The notes: generated from the letters alone by a model not told the origin. Counted from the first letter of the stretch, positions 1 to 7,717 are shown. The stretch is 10,473 nucleotides of DNA from Rikenellaceae bacterium (GCA_031286025.1 JAITVB010000185.1:1-10473), one strand, 5' to 3'. Translations and numbers: made by a program.

Positions 1-1086
1 TTTGCCGGGCCTCACACCGTCACGCACCACAAGTCATCGCTGTTGGTCGGCGGCCGGTTCTCATTCTACAATGCGGGTAGCGGCACCAACATGAGCAACC
101 ACATGTACCGCCTCGGTCCGGTACACCAGGGGTTGATGGAGCGCGGTTGTAAGACGGCCAGCGGCTCCTATATCCTCTTCCCGGCCCGAATCGGCGCGTT
201 CACGGTGGTCAAGGGACGCCATTACAACCATCCCGACACCGGTGCGTTTCCGTTCTCGTACCTGATCGAAACGTCCGAAGGCTCGCTGCTGCTTCCGGCC
301 GCCAACCTGGCTGCCGCCGGCACGGTGCGCGACATCGAGAAATGGGCCGCACGCGACCGCCGCACGGGCGAAAAACGCGACCTGTTGCGCATCTCGCCTT
401 GGACGCCTCCGCTGATCGAAAAAATCCGCCGCGCCGCAACCCTGCTCGAATCGTTCGAAGGCCGCGGGGCCGAAGTCATCGGCCACGGCGTCAGGATCAA
501 AACAGGTGGTATTTCGAAAATGTCGAACGTTTATAAAAACGCTGTCGACCGTTATGTCGGCGATATACTGGTAACAAGAGTCCTGTCCGGGAAAATCCCC
601 GCTGCCCCGGCCCTGCCGATCGACGGGCCGTGGATCGACGTGGCCGGACTCATTGCCCCGTTGCAGGAGGTCGAAGCCCTGGCCGCCAAGGTGGAAAGCG
701 GCGCCATTGCCTCGTCGGCGTCATTGCAGCAAAAGATGACCGCCCTCCATGAAAATTTTTCAGAGTGGGAATGGACCTATGTCCGCCGCCTGATCGCCGG
801 CGACAGCGCGCAGATCGACACGCCGCAACTGGTCGATGCGATTGATCGGTGGGCCCGTGCCGTCAGTTTTCTGAATGAACTGACCCTCGCCGACGCCCGA
901 AAGGAATTTTCGGGGCCGACGCTGATCCCCTTCGGCGCTGACGGCGATGAAACTATCCGGGATTTTGATTTTCAGGCTGTTCGGGGGAGTTTCGAGAAAC
1001 ATCCGTTAGTCGAAAAACTCACCCGCGAAACCGAAGCCGTACAGCAGACCGCCCGCGAACTGATCGCCCGCCTGAAAGGTAATTAA
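1..1086 (+). CDS. DUF4954 family protein, C-terminal part (5' end outside window)
   Basis: The reading frame is open from base 1 and ends at TAA (1084-1086), giving 361 residues with no start in the window. The first residues ([20 protein letters not shown]) and the stretch [21 protein letters not shown] match what I remember of DUF4954, a Bacteroidota family of about 650-700 residues whose first half resembles left-handed beta-helix acyl/nucleotidyl-transferases. About half of the protein is therefore missing on the left. The visible part covers the end of the helix-like domain (about residues 1-100) and a mostly helical C-terminal region with [12 protein letters not shown] and [12 protein letters not shown]. 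The TTG at 43 is not a credible start because conserved sequence continues upstream of it. The biochemical function is unknown; a sugar-nucleotide or acyl-transferase role is only a guess from the fold. It lies 74 bases upstream of der, which has its own promoter. Confidence 0.82.
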   Translation, partial: FAGPHTVTHHKSSLLVGGRFSFYNAGSGTNMSNHMYRLGPVHQGLMERGCKTASGSYILFPARIGAFTVVKGRHYNHPDTGAFPFSYLIETSEGSLLLPAANLAAAGTVRDIEKWAARDRRTGEKRDLLRISPWTPPLIEKIRRAATLLESFEGRGAEVIGHGVRIKTGGISKMSNVYKNAVDRYVGDILVTRVLSGKIPAAPALPIDGPWIDVAGLIAPLQEVEALAAKVESGAIASSASLQQKMTALHENFSEWEWTYVRRLIAGDSAQIDTPQLVDAIDRWARAVSFLNELTLADARKEFSGPTLIPFGADGDETIRDFDFQAVRGSFEKHPLVEKLTRETEAVQQTARELIARLKGN

Positions 1087-1108
1087 CCCGTCCGCGTAGC
1101 GTCCGGTT

Positions 1109-1138
1109 TTTGCATTTTCCCGGAAAACCGTACCTTTG
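1109..1138 (+). promoter_or_regulatory. Bacteroidota-type promoter for der
   Basis: A perfect -7 box TACCTTTG lies at 1131-1138. A -33 box TTTG lies at 1109-1112, 18 bases upstream. This fits the known sigma-ABfr consensus (TTTG, about 19-21 bases, TAnnTTTG) with a slightly short spacer. Transcription would begin near 1145, leaving a short leader before the ATG at 1161. Confidence 0.65.
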
Positions 1139-1160
1139 CCGCCCTAAAACCAATGCAGTT

Positions 1161-2465
1161 ATGAGCATCGTAGCCATCGTAGGCCGCCCCAACGTCGGCA
1201 AAAGCACTCTTTTTAACCGTTTGGTCGGGATGCGCAAGGCGATCGTCGACGACATCGCCGGCACCACCCGCGACCGCCACTACGGCAAGACGGACTGGAA
1301 CGGCCGTGAATTTTCGGTGATCGACACCGGCGGTTACGTTGTCGGCTCGGACGACGTTTTCGAGGAAGAGATCCGTAAGCAGGTCGACCTGGCGTTGGAT
1401 GAGGCCGACGTGATCCTGTTCCTGGTCGAAGTGTCCACCGGAATCACCGACCTCGACGGGATGATGGCCGACAAACTGCGCCGAAGCAAGAAAAAAATCT
1501 TCCTTGTTGTCAATAAGATCGACAACAACGACCAACTTTACGGTACCCACGAATTCTACGGCCTCGGCTTGGGCGATCCTTATCCGATCGCCGCGATGAG
1601 CGGCAGCGGCACGGGGGAATTGATGGACGACCTTATAGCCGCCCTGCCCGACGAGAAACCGTCGCCCGACGAACTCGACCTGCCCAGGATCGCCATTATC
1701 GGCCGCCCCAATGTCGGCAAATCCTCGCTCACCAATGCCCTGTTGGGCGAGGAGCGCAACATCGTCACCGCGATTGCCGGCACGACCCGCGACTCGGTAC
1801 TTTCGCGCTACAACAAATTCGGACTCGATTTTTACCTGATCGACACCGCCGGGTTGCGCAAAAAGACCAAAGTGACCGAAGACCTCGAATTTTACTCGGT
1901 GCTACGCTCGATCCGTTCGATCGAAACGTCGGATGTGTGCGTGCTGATGCTCGATGCCACGCAAGGGGTCGAGTCGCAGGACATGAATATTTTCGGTTTG
2001 ATGGTCAAAAACAAAAAGGGTTGCGTGATCGTCGTCAACAAGTGGGACCTCGTTGAGAAAGAGACCAATACGATGCGCGACTTTACGGAAAACATCAAAC
2101 GCAAGTTGGCCCCGTTCTCCGATGTGCCCGTCATTTTCACTTCGGTGTTGAACAAGCAGCGCATCATGGATGTGTTGCAGATCGCCATCCGTGTGTATCA
2201 CTCGCGCAAGCGTGTCGTAAAAACCTCGGAACTCAACGATTTCCTGTTGCCGATCATCGAGGAAACGCCGCCGCCCGCGATTAAAGGTAAGTATGTCCGT
2301 ATCAAGTATGTGTCGATGTTGCCCTCGCCGACGCCGTCGTTTGCGTTTTTTGCCAATCTGCCGCAATACATCCGGGATCCGTATCGCCGTTTCCTGGAAA
2401 ATAAGATCCGTGCGCATTGGGATTTTTCAGGGGTGCCCCTGCAACTGTTTTTTCGGGCAAAATAG
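1161..2465 (+). CDS. der: ribosome-assembly GTPase Der (EngA)
   Basis: Der is an essential GTPase with two tandem G domains that binds the 50S subunit and acts late in its maturation in the cytoplasm. The 434-residue product is of normal family length. The first G domain has GRPNVGKS at 8-15, DTGG at 55-58 and NKID at 118-121. The second has GRPNVGKS at 181-188, DTAG at 228-231 and NKWD at 293-296. The last 80 or so residues form the KH-like domain typical of Der. I chose the ATG at 1161 because the protein then begins [15 protein letters not shown] as in homologues. The longer frame from TTG at 1110 would place the promoter inside the gene. It appears to be transcribed alone: 74 bases separate it from the upstream gene and 205 from the next. 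No key residue is missing. Confidence 0.97.
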   Translation: MSIVAIVGRPNVGKSTLFNRLVGMRKAIVDDIAGTTRDRHYGKTDWNGREFSVIDTGGYVVGSDDVFEEEIRKQVDLALDEADVILFLVEVSTGITDLDGMMADKLRRSKKKIFLVVNKIDNNDQLYGTHEFYGLGLGDPYPIAAMSGSGTGELMDDLIAALPDEKPSPDELDLPRIAIIGRPNVGKSSLTNALLGEERNIVTAIAGTTRDSVLSRYNKFGLDFYLIDTAGLRKKTKVTEDLEFYSVLRSIRSIETSDVCVLMLDATQGVESQDMNIFGLMVKNKKGCVIVVNKWDLVEKETNTMRDFTENIKRKLAPFSDVPVIFTSVLNKQRIMDVLQIAIRVYHSRKRVVKTSELNDFLLPIIEETPPPAIKGKYVRIKYVSMLPSPTPSFAFFANLPQYIRDPYRRFLENKIRAHWDFSGVPLQLFFRAK

Positions 2466-2606
2466 GTTTGCCGTCCAACTTGTATCGCGGTCGGCGAATC
2501 ATCTTTTTGTCGATTCTTCTCGCTCTCGCGGGAAATGCTTGCCCTTGTGGGGAAGAAAACGGGCCTTTGTAGGCAGGATGCGGTTCGGCAATCCGGGGGA
2601 GTAGGC
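2466..2606. other. non-coding spacer between der and the PstS-like gene
   Basis: No convincing gene is visible here. GAATC (2495-2499) and GATTC (2512-2516) could form a short stem, and GCC/GGC pairs occur near 2564-2575, but none is followed by a clean T-run. I cannot point to a reliable terminator for der. A frame from der continues through this stretch in another register but has no family resemblance. Confidence 0.5.
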
Positions 2607-2636
2607 TTTCATTATCGTCACTTTTTGCTATCTTTG
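2607..2636 (+). promoter_or_regulatory. Bacteroidota-type promoter for the PstS-like lipoprotein gene
   Basis: A perfect -7 box TATCTTTG lies at 2629-2636. A near-consensus -33 box TTTC lies at 2607-2610 with an 18-base spacer, the same spacing as at der. The predicted start of transcription is near 2643, about 28 bases before the ATG at 2671. Confidence 0.6.
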
Positions 2637-2670
2637 CGGCGAGATAAAATGTCAAACGATAACCTTGATT

Positions 2671-3645
2671 ATGATGATACATAGGATTAAACTTGCTGTA
2701 CTCACCATATCCATAGCGGCTGTTTTCACGGCCTGCCAAAAAGAAGGGCCGGAGGAAGAAAATTTCGTCGGCGTCGAAGGCATCTCGTTCGAGAACTATC
2801 CGAAGATCGACGGCTCGACCTCGGCGCGGGCACTGATACAGATGGCCACCTACAAACTGTTGGGCGTGCGCTACGATTGGGACACCGACCCGTGGGAGGG
2901 GCCCGGCGAGTGGTTCGTGTCCCCACGTGAGGAGGACATCCCCGAACGGTACAGGGAGGAGTTCATGAACGCCGCGACCTCCAACACTCACGAGGCGTTC
3001 ATGCACCTGATCGACGGCGAGGCCGACATCATCCTCACCCACCGCACCCTCTCGCCCGACGAGAAGGCGCACGCCGGGGAGGTCGGCGTCACGCTCCTCG
3101 AAACGCCCGTCGCGTCGGACGCCTTCGTCTTCATCAAGAACAAAAACAACCCCGTGAAATCGCTGACCGTCGAACAGATCCAAAAAATCTACACGGGCGA
3201 AATCACGAACTGGTCGCAGGCGGGTTGGCGCGACGCGCCGATAGAGGTCTTCACGCGCCCGCGCAATTCGGGCAGCGAGGAGATATTCCGAACCCTCGTG
3301 ATGGACGGCAGGGAATCCGCCGAGTTTCCCGAAGCCACGGTATGGATGATGTGGCATGTCTTTCGGGAAGTGTTGGCCTACGAGGAGGGATTCTGCTACA
3401 CGTTCGACAACTACAAGGAGGTGATCGCGCGGAGGCCCGACAGCGAGGTGCCGAGGATCGCGGTGAACGGCGTCTTCCCGAGCGAGCGCACGGTGCGGGA
3501 CGGTACGTATCCCTTCGTTTCGCAGGTACATGTGGCGATACGCTCCGATCTCGATCCGGGTTCGATGGCCTACAAGCTATACGAATGGTTGCAGTCGGAG
3601 AACGCAAAATCGACTATCGCCGAATGCGGTTTTTTGCCCGATTGA
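2671..3645 (+). CDS. PstS-like phosphate/anion-binding lipoprotein
   Basis: The 324-residue product begins with a lipoprotein signal: a basic start, a hydrophobic stretch (residues 8-19) and the lipobox F-T-A-C with Cys22 as the lipidated residue. The rest resembles type II periplasmic binding proteins of the PstS family. IDGSTSARAL (46-55) and RPRNSGSEEIF (196-206) match the loops that hold phosphate through Ser, Thr, Arg and Gly-Ser backbone contacts. GEITNWSQ, just before the second loop, is also typical. ATG codons at 2671 and 2674 are both possible starts; the TTG at 2665 is less likely. No pstC, pstA, pstB or phoU lies nearby, so it is an orphan binding protein here. The residues after Cys22 (QKEGPEEEE-like, acidic) might direct it to the cell surface. 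The ligand is not proven, and another oxyanion or a sensing role is possible. Confidence 0.85.
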   Translation: MMIHRIKLAVLTISIAAVFTACQKEGPEEENFVGVEGISFENYPKIDGSTSARALIQMATYKLLGVRYDWDTDPWEGPGEWFVSPREEDIPERYREEFMNAATSNTHEAFMHLIDGEADIILTHRTLSPDEKAHAGEVGVTLLETPVASDAFVFIKNKNNPVKSLTVEQIQKIYTGEITNWSQAGWRDAPIEVFTRPRNSGSEEIFRTLVMDGRESAEFPEATVWMMWHVFREVLAYEEGFCYTFDNYKEVIARRPDSEVPRIAVNGVFPSERTVRDGTYPFVSQVHVAIRSDLDPGSMAYKLYEWLQSENAKSTIAECGFLPD

Positions 3646-3948
3646 AGCGGAATAATGTTATTATAATAGTGGATTTATTTGTAAGGCATTCTGATTTTTG
3701 ACATATACGCCATCCTCTCTGCCCGTTGTCCGCAGAGGACAAGCATCGTGCGGTCAAAACTCCAAAAACTACGAGGGGACAAAGAATGGCTGTCGTGGCA
3801 AGTATGATTTCGGAAAGCATGGCTACCTCTTTATTCTTCCATTTAGGGTAATTTTAATTCGAAGAAGAACACCGAACAACGTGCAGAATAGACCTTAATC
3901 ACAAACATTTAACTCATTTTATCCATATTCTGCCGTTTTTACGAGGTC
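3646..3948. other. AT-richer gap of about 300 bases without a clear gene
   Basis: Base composition falls well below that of the flanking genes. It contains a 10-base palindrome TATTATAATA (3659-3668) just after the PstS-like gene and a hairpin CTCTGC (3717-3722) / GCAGAG (3732-3737) with a 9-base loop but no following T-run. A minus-strand frame (3614-3820) would encode 68 residues starting with a hydrophobic segment (SEIILATTAILCPLVVFGVL) and has AGAGG upstream of its ATG. It overlaps the end of the PstS-like gene, and its second half looks random. I do not annotate it as a gene. Confidence 0.5.
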
Positions 3949-3967
3949 TTTCGCTATATTTGTGAAA
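3949..3967. promoter_or_regulatory. imperfect inverted repeat over the ROK gene promoter, possible operator
   Basis: TTTCGC (3949-3954) and GTGAAA (3962-3967) are complementary at five of six positions around a 7-base centre that is itself most of the -7 box. ROK repressors such as NagC and Mlc bind AT-rich inverted repeats, and many regulators repress their own gene. An autoregulatory operator is therefore plausible, but this is inference from position and symmetry only. Confidence 0.3.
3955..3962 (+). promoter_or_regulatory. -7 box of the ROK regulator promoter
   Basis: TATATTTG is a perfect match to TAnnTTTG, 41 bases before the chosen ATG at 4004. I see no good -33 box; the closest is TCTG at 3929-3932, with a 22-base spacer. 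The box sits inside an imperfect inverted repeat at 3949-3967 (listed separately). Confidence 0.5.
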
Positions 3968-4003
3968 TGATCCGTGAGAGGTATGTGTGACCAAAAAATA
4001 GAC

Positions 4004-5233
4004 ATGAAAACAATTGCGTATTACCTGAATGACTTCAGTAAGAGTCCACTTCGGGGAGTACAGCAAAAAAGTCTGCTTTATAAGCGGAGGATCATCACCT
4101 TTCTTGCTGTAAACGAGGCGTGTACGCTATCCGACCTGGCGGCCGAACTCAACACCAGTATTCCCACGGTGACCAAATTTGTTTTCGAATTAATTGCGGA
4201 CAAGATCATTGTCGATTACGGCAAGATCGAAACCAGTGGCGGCCGGCGGCCCAACCTTTACGGTCTGGCCCAATCGTCGATCTGCTTCGTGGGGGTCGAT
4301 GTGTGTCACCACCACATCAGTTTTGTGGTGACCGACCTGAGAAACAACGTGATCGACATCAAAAGCCATGAGCCTTTCGAGTTGGTCAATACCGAGGTTT
4401 GCCTGGACGAGCTCTGCACCCGTATCAGCGCCTACATCGAAGGTGCCGACGTCGATCCGACGAAAATCCTAGGTATCGGCGTGAGCCTCTCGGGACGTAT
4501 CAATTCCAACACAGGCTACAGCTACCACTATTTCAACTTCACCGGCCGCCCGCTGAGCGAGATCATCGAAAGACGAACGGGTTTCCGGGTGTTGGTTGAA
4601 AACGACACCCGGGCCGGTTGTTACGCCGAGTATGCGAATCTCGAAGCCGAAGGCGCTTCGAATATGATCTACTTTTACATATCCTACGGGTTGGCCGCCG
4701 GCATCATCGTTGACGGCAAGCTCTACTACGGGAAATCGGGTTTCGCCGGCGAATTCGGCCACATCCCGCTCTTTGAAAACGATATCATCTGCCAGTGTGG
4801 CAAGAAGGGATGCCTCGAAACTGAGGTATCCGGCATTGCCCTCGAACGGATCATGGAAGAACGCATTCGGGCCGGATACACGACGAGTCTCTCGAAACGC
4901 TGCGAGCAGGGCGAACCGATCTACGCCAAGGACATTATCGAAGCGGCCAAAAACGACGACGTGCTCTCGATCGAGCTGATCGAAGAGATGGGTGAGAAGG
5001 CGGGCCGCGCCATTGCGATGCTGCTCAATATCTTCAATCCCGAACTGTTCATCGTCGGCGGCCTGTTGGCCGGGGCGGGCGATTACCTAATGCTGCCGAT
5101 CAAATCGGCGGTCAACAAGTATGCCGCCAACCTCGTGCACAGCGACACCCGTTTCGGCCTTTCCACGTTGGATGACAATGCGAGGCTGTTCGGCGTGACG
5201 ATGTTGATTCGGGAAAAGATACTCGGTCTCTGA
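4004..5233 (+). CDS. ROK-family transcriptional regulator (NagC/Mlc-like)
   Basis: The 409-residue product has an N-terminal winged helix-turn-helix (about residues 26-92, with TLSDLAAELNTSIPTVTKFV as its recognition core). A ROK sugar-kinase-like domain follows. The ROK zinc site is complete: His253, Cys263, Cys265 and Cys270 in GHIPL...CQCGKKGCLE. The usual catalytic aspartate is present in ENDTRAG (Asp201). The phosphate-binding DxGGT loop is replaced by GVDVCHHH (97-104), so ATP-dependent kinase activity is doubtful and a sugar-responsive DNA-binding role is more likely. The effector is unknown, and no glycan, transport or sugar-metabolism genes adjoin it. I prefer ATG 4004, which has an A-rich upstream and starts MKTIAYYLN. 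GTG 3974 and ATG 3983 are in-frame alternatives adding 10 or 7 residues. Confidence 0.9.
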   Translation: MKTIAYYLNDFSKSPLRGVQQKSLLYKRRIITFLAVNEACTLSDLAAELNTSIPTVTKFVFELIADKIIVDYGKIETSGGRRPNLYGLAQSSICFVGVDVCHHHISFVVTDLRNNVIDIKSHEPFELVNTEVCLDELCTRISAYIEGADVDPTKILGIGVSLSGRINSNTGYSYHYFNFTGRPLSEIIERRTGFRVLVENDTRAGCYAEYANLEAEGASNMIYFYISYGLAAGIIVDGKLYYGKSGFAGEFGHIPLFENDIICQCGKKGCLETEVSGIALERIMEERIRAGYTTSLSKRCEQGEPIYAKDIIEAAKNDDVLSIELIEEMGEKAGRAIAMLLNIFNPELFIVGGLLAGAGDYLMLPIKSAVNKYAANLVHSDTRFGLSTLDDNARLFGVTMLIREKILGL

Positions 5234-5240
5234 CCGGTTG

Positions 5241-5252
5241 CCGGTTAACCGG
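5241..5252. repeat. 12-base perfect palindrome after the ROK gene
   Basis: CCGGTTAACCGG is a perfect palindrome starting 7 bases after the ROK stop codon, and an overlapping CCGGTT copy lies just before it. It may be part of transcript 3' structure, or an operator. There is no T-run directly after it. Confidence 0.4.
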
Positions 5253-5257
5253 GAAAG

Positions 5258-5290
5258 AGGGAGGGGCCTGGAAAAAGCTCCCTGTCTTTT
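5258..5290 (+). terminator. possible terminator of the ROK gene
   Basis: AGGGAG (5258-5263) pairs with CTCCCT (5278-5283) across a 14-base loop, and GTCTTTT follows. The stem is short and the T-run weak, so this is tentative. Confidence 0.35.
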
Positions 5291-5312
5291 CGGGACGGTG
5301 TGGCGGGGATGG

Positions 5313-5341
5313 TTTTCCGGATCGTTTCTTTTGTATATTCG
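5313..5341 (+). promoter_or_regulatory. promoter of the GNAT gene
   Basis: TATATTCG (5334-5341) matches TAnnTTTG with one change. TTTT at 5313-5316 is a possible -33 element with a 17-base spacer. Transcription would start near 5348, 26 bases before the ATG at 5374. Confidence 0.4.
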
Positions 5342-5373
5342 AGACTATTCCCCATGCAACAAATACTACGCTT

Positions 5374-5913
5374 ATGACCTCGCTGACCGGAAAATTACTG
5401 CGCCTGCGCACTCTTGAGCCCGAAGACCTCGAATACCTCTACCGATGGGAGAACGATCCCGGTCTGTGGGGCGTAAGCCATACCTTGGCCCCTTTCTCGC
5501 GCCATATCCTCAAACAATTCATTGAGAACCAGACCCTCGACATCTACCAAACCCGACAGACCCGGTTTATCATCGAATCGCTCGCCGACGGTGCCATCGT
5601 CGGCGCTGTCGATCTCTTTGAATTCGACCCCTATCAGGAGCGTGCCGGCATCGGCATCCTCGTCTACGACCCCGCCGACCGCTGCAAAGGCTACGCCCGC
5701 GAAGCTGTCGGAAAACTCTGCGAATATTGCTTCGAAGTCCTCGGGATGCGTCAGGTGTGGTGTAATATCGCGGCCGACAACGCTCCCAGCATCGCTCTCT
5801 TCGAAGAGTGCGGCTTCATCCGTTGCGGAGTCAAAAGAGGATGGCTCCGAACCCGCGAGGGACAACTCGACGAATACATGTACCAACGCCTGAATCCCGA
5901 CAAAAAATTCTGA
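5374..5913 (+). CDS. GNAT-family N-acetyltransferase (RimJ/RimL-like)
   Basis: The 179-residue product has the full GNAT layout of a RimJ/RimL or SpeG-type enzyme, transferring acetyl from acetyl-CoA to an amine. The start LLRLRTLEPEDLEYLYRWENDP is typical of the subgroup. The acetyl-CoA pyrophosphate loop is R-C-K-G-Y-A (Arg103, Gly106, Ala108), preceded by the beta-strand GIGILVYDP. The late motif NIAADNAPSIALFEECGF is the Asn-containing segment before the C-terminal strand. The substrate could be a ribosomal protein N terminus, a polyamine or another small amine; the sequence does not decide. The length is normal. It has its own promoter, and 55 bases plus another promoter separate it from the next gene. 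A seven-codon frame (ATG 5354 to TGA 5377) overlaps its start codon as ATGA. Confidence 0.9.
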   Translation: MTSLTGKLLRLRTLEPEDLEYLYRWENDPGLWGVSHTLAPFSRHILKQFIENQTLDIYQTRQTRFIIESLADGAIVGAVDLFEFDPYQERAGIGILVYDPADRCKGYAREAVGKLCEYCFEVLGMRQVWCNIAADNAPSIALFEECGFIRCGVKRGWLRTREGQLDEYMYQRLNPDKKF

Positions 5914-5919
5914 CTCCCG

Positions 5920-5951
5920 TTTTATTTCAATCGGAAAAAGTGTTATCTTTG
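5920..5951 (+). promoter_or_regulatory. promoter of the sigma-54 activator-lptE-TPR-secG operon
   Basis: A perfect -7 box TATCTTTG lies at 5944-5951, and TTTT at 5920-5923 is a possible -33 element with a 20-base spacer. The predicted transcript start near 5958 leaves only about 11 bases before the ATG at 5969, so the leader is very short. It is a housekeeping-type promoter, not a -24/-12 sigma-54 promoter. Confidence 0.6.
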
Positions 5952-5968
5952 GAGATTAATTGAGTGAG

Positions 5969-7183
5969 ATGGATATTCAGCCGATAAAACAACGTTTCGG
6001 GATCATCGGGAATAATCCGGGGATGAACCATGCCCTGGAGGTCGCTTTGCGTGTGGCACCGACCGATCTGTCGGTGCTGATCACGGGCGAGAGCGGGGTG
6101 GGGAAGGAGTTTTTTCCGCAAATCATCCATGCCTGTAGTCCGCGCAAACACAATACCTACATTGCGGTCAACTGCGGCGCGATTCCGGAGGGGACGATCG
6201 ATTCCGAGTTGTTCGGGCACGAGAAAGGGTCGTTCACGGGGGCTTTCGAGGCCCGGAAGGGATATTTCGAGGTGGCCGACGGCGGGACGATCTTTTTGGA
6301 CGAGGTGGCCGAGTTGCCGTTGACCACGCAGGTGCGTTTGTTGCGCGTACTGCAGACGGGCGAATTTATCAAAGTCGGCTCGTCGAAAATCCAGAAGACC
6401 AATGTGCGGGTGGTGGCCGCCACGAACCTTGACCTGATGCAGGCCATCGGCGACGGGAAATTCCGCGAGGACCTCTATTATCGTTTGAACACGGTGCCGA
6501 TCGTGGTTCCGGAGATGCGCAAGCGCAAAGAGGATATCCACCTGCTGTTCCGGAAATTTGCGACGGACATAGCCCAACAGTACAGGATGCCGGTAATCAC
6601 GCTCGACGACGGTGCGCGGCAGATGCTCGAAAGCTATGCATGGCCGGGCAACGTGCGCCAGTTGAAGAACGTGGCCGAGCAGATTTCGGCTATCGAGGAA
6701 GCTCGTATGATCACGGCCGATATCCTCAAAAAGTACCTGCCCGACGTAACACGCTCGAATGTCCCGGCGATCTATCGGGGCAACCCGGAAGACCAGTACC
6801 GCGGGAGCGACCGCGATTTGCTTTATAAGGTGCTGTTCGATATGCGGGGTGAGATCCACGACCTGAAACGGCTGATCGTCGACTTGGCCTCGGGCAAGAA
6901 GTATGACACGAAACCGGACGGCTTTAATCCGAATTACGCGTTGCCTACATCCCCGGCTTATTATACCCCGCCGGCGCCGGAATTTGCAGAAACCGAGGAC
7001 GTGACCGACGATGCCCCGGCAGAAGCCATGACGAAAGAAAAGGCCCAACGCGAACAAATATTGAAAGCCCTGAAACACCACGGCGGCAAACGCAGGGAGG
7101 CGGCCAAAGACCTCTTTATCTCGGAACGCACGCTTTACCGCAAGCTCAAGGAGTTGGGCATCGATGAAACGGAAACGACATAA
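5969..7183 (+). CDS. sigma-54-dependent transcriptional activator, AAA+ and Fis domains only
   Basis: The 404-residue product is a bacterial enhancer-binding protein that uses ATP hydrolysis to remodel RNA polymerase holding sigma-54 (RpoN). The AAA+ domain starts near residue 10. It has Walker A GESGVGKE (40-47, Lys46), the sigma-54 contact loop as GSFTGA (87-92, a known variant of GAFTGA), Walker B IFLDE (Asp111, Glu112) and WPGNVRQLKN (225-234). A linker of variable sequence follows. The C-terminal Fis-type helix-turn-helix is KRREAAKDLFISERTLYRKL (374-393). There is no receiver, PAS or GAF domain, so activity is probably set by expression or a partner protein, as in PspF. ATG 5969 is preferred over TTG 5960 because of the -7 box at 5944-5951. 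It heads an operon and abuts lptE with no gap. Confidence 0.93.
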   Translation: MDIQPIKQRFGIIGNNPGMNHALEVALRVAPTDLSVLITGESGVGKEFFPQIIHACSPRKHNTYIAVNCGAIPEGTIDSELFGHEKGSFTGAFEARKGYFEVADGGTIFLDEVAELPLTTQVRLLRVLQTGEFIKVGSSKIQKTNVRVVAATNLDLMQAIGDGKFREDLYYRLNTVPIVVPEMRKRKEDIHLLFRKFATDIAQQYRMPVITLDDGARQMLESYAWPGNVRQLKNVAEQISAIEEARMITADILKKYLPDVTRSNVPAIYRGNPEDQYRGSDRDLLYKVLFDMRGEIHDLKRLIVDLASGKKYDTKPDGFNPNYALPTSPAYYTPPAPEFAETEDVTDDAPAEAMTKEKAQREQILKALKHHGGKRREAAKDLFISERTLYRKLKELGIDETETT

Positions 7184-7717
7184 ATGGATGAGATGACAAA
7201 GACGACCGGCCTGTGGGCCGTTGCCGGTGCGGCACTGTTGCTGTTGGTGCTGCTTCCGGCGTGCAGGGTCACGTATGGTTTCAGACAAGGTGCGATCGAC
7301 CCGGCGATCAAGACGGTGTCGATTCCTTTCTTCCCGAACAGCGCCACGTTGGTGGCGCCGACACTGAGTTCTACGCTCACCGACGCCCTCCAGGATCGTT
7401 TTGCCCGTCAGACCAAGTTGCAATTGGTGCGCGGCGAGCTTGGCGATATGGCCTTCGAGGGCGAGGTTATCGGTTACACGACCGCTCCATCGGCGATCAG
7501 CGCCGATGAATATTCGATTCGCAACAAGCTGACAATCACCGTGAAGGTGAAATTTTCCAACCGCCTGCAGCCACAATACAATTTCGACCGCACGTTTACC
7601 GCGTTTACGGAGTATCCGACCACGCAATTGCTGACCGACGTCGAACCGACGCTGATTCCCGAGTTGTGCGAAATGTTGGTCGAAGATATCTTTAACGCCG
7701 CAACATCGACTTGGTAA
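7184..7717 (+). CDS. lptE: LptE-like LPS-assembly lipoprotein
   Basis: LptE is the outer-membrane lipoprotein that plugs and helps assemble the LptD barrel, which inserts LPS into the outer leaflet. The 177-residue product has a lipoprotein signal: a hydrophobic stretch (10-24) and the lipobox L-P-A-C with Cys27 lipidated. The mature part begins RVTYGFRQGAIDPAIKTVSIPFF. This matches the Bacteroidota LptE family, with the pattern of a beta-strand with a conserved turn, a helix (TLSSTLTDALQDRF), then strands (LTITVKVKFSN). The start at 7184 directly follows the stop of the activator gene. ATG 7193, giving MTKTTGLW, is an alternative that leaves a more usual signal peptide. Its stop overlaps the start of the next gene by one base. 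The assignment is firm at family level; binding to LptD is inferred from the family. Confidence 0.88.
   Translation: MDEMTKTTGLWAVAGAALLLLVLLPACRVTYGFRQGAIDPAIKTVSIPFFPNSATLVAPTLSSTLTDALQDRFARQTKLQLVRGELGDMAFEGEVIGYTTAPSAISADEYSIRNKLTITVKVKFSNRLQPQYNFDRTFTAFTEYPTTQLLTDVEPTLIPELCEMLVEDIFNAATSTW

Noticed and set aside
1110..1160. N-terminal extension of Der from a TTG codon
   Set aside because: The extension would overlap the -33 and -7 boxes, and Der homologues begin just before the first GRPNVGKS motif.
2293..2604. 103-residue frame spanning the der end and the following spacer
   Set aside because: It is an out-of-frame reading of the der 3' end extended into non-coding DNA, without family resemblance.
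2302..3531. 409-residue minus-strand open frame across the PstS-like gene and the der end
   Set aside because: It runs through two real genes and the promoter between them, and has no domain pattern.
3717..3737. CTCTGC/GCAGAG hairpin as a terminator for the PstS-like gene
   Set aside because: No T-run follows, and an alternative GTCC/GGAC pairing competes with it.
3698..3898. 66-residue plus-strand frame in the AT-rich gap
   Set aside because: It starts at TTG, lacks an upstream signal, and has no hydrophobic or domain pattern worth calling.
6227..6244. GSFTGA as a sign that the activator cannot use sigma-54
   Set aside because: Serine at the second position is a familiar variant of GAFTGA; the essential Phe-Thr-Gly core is intact.
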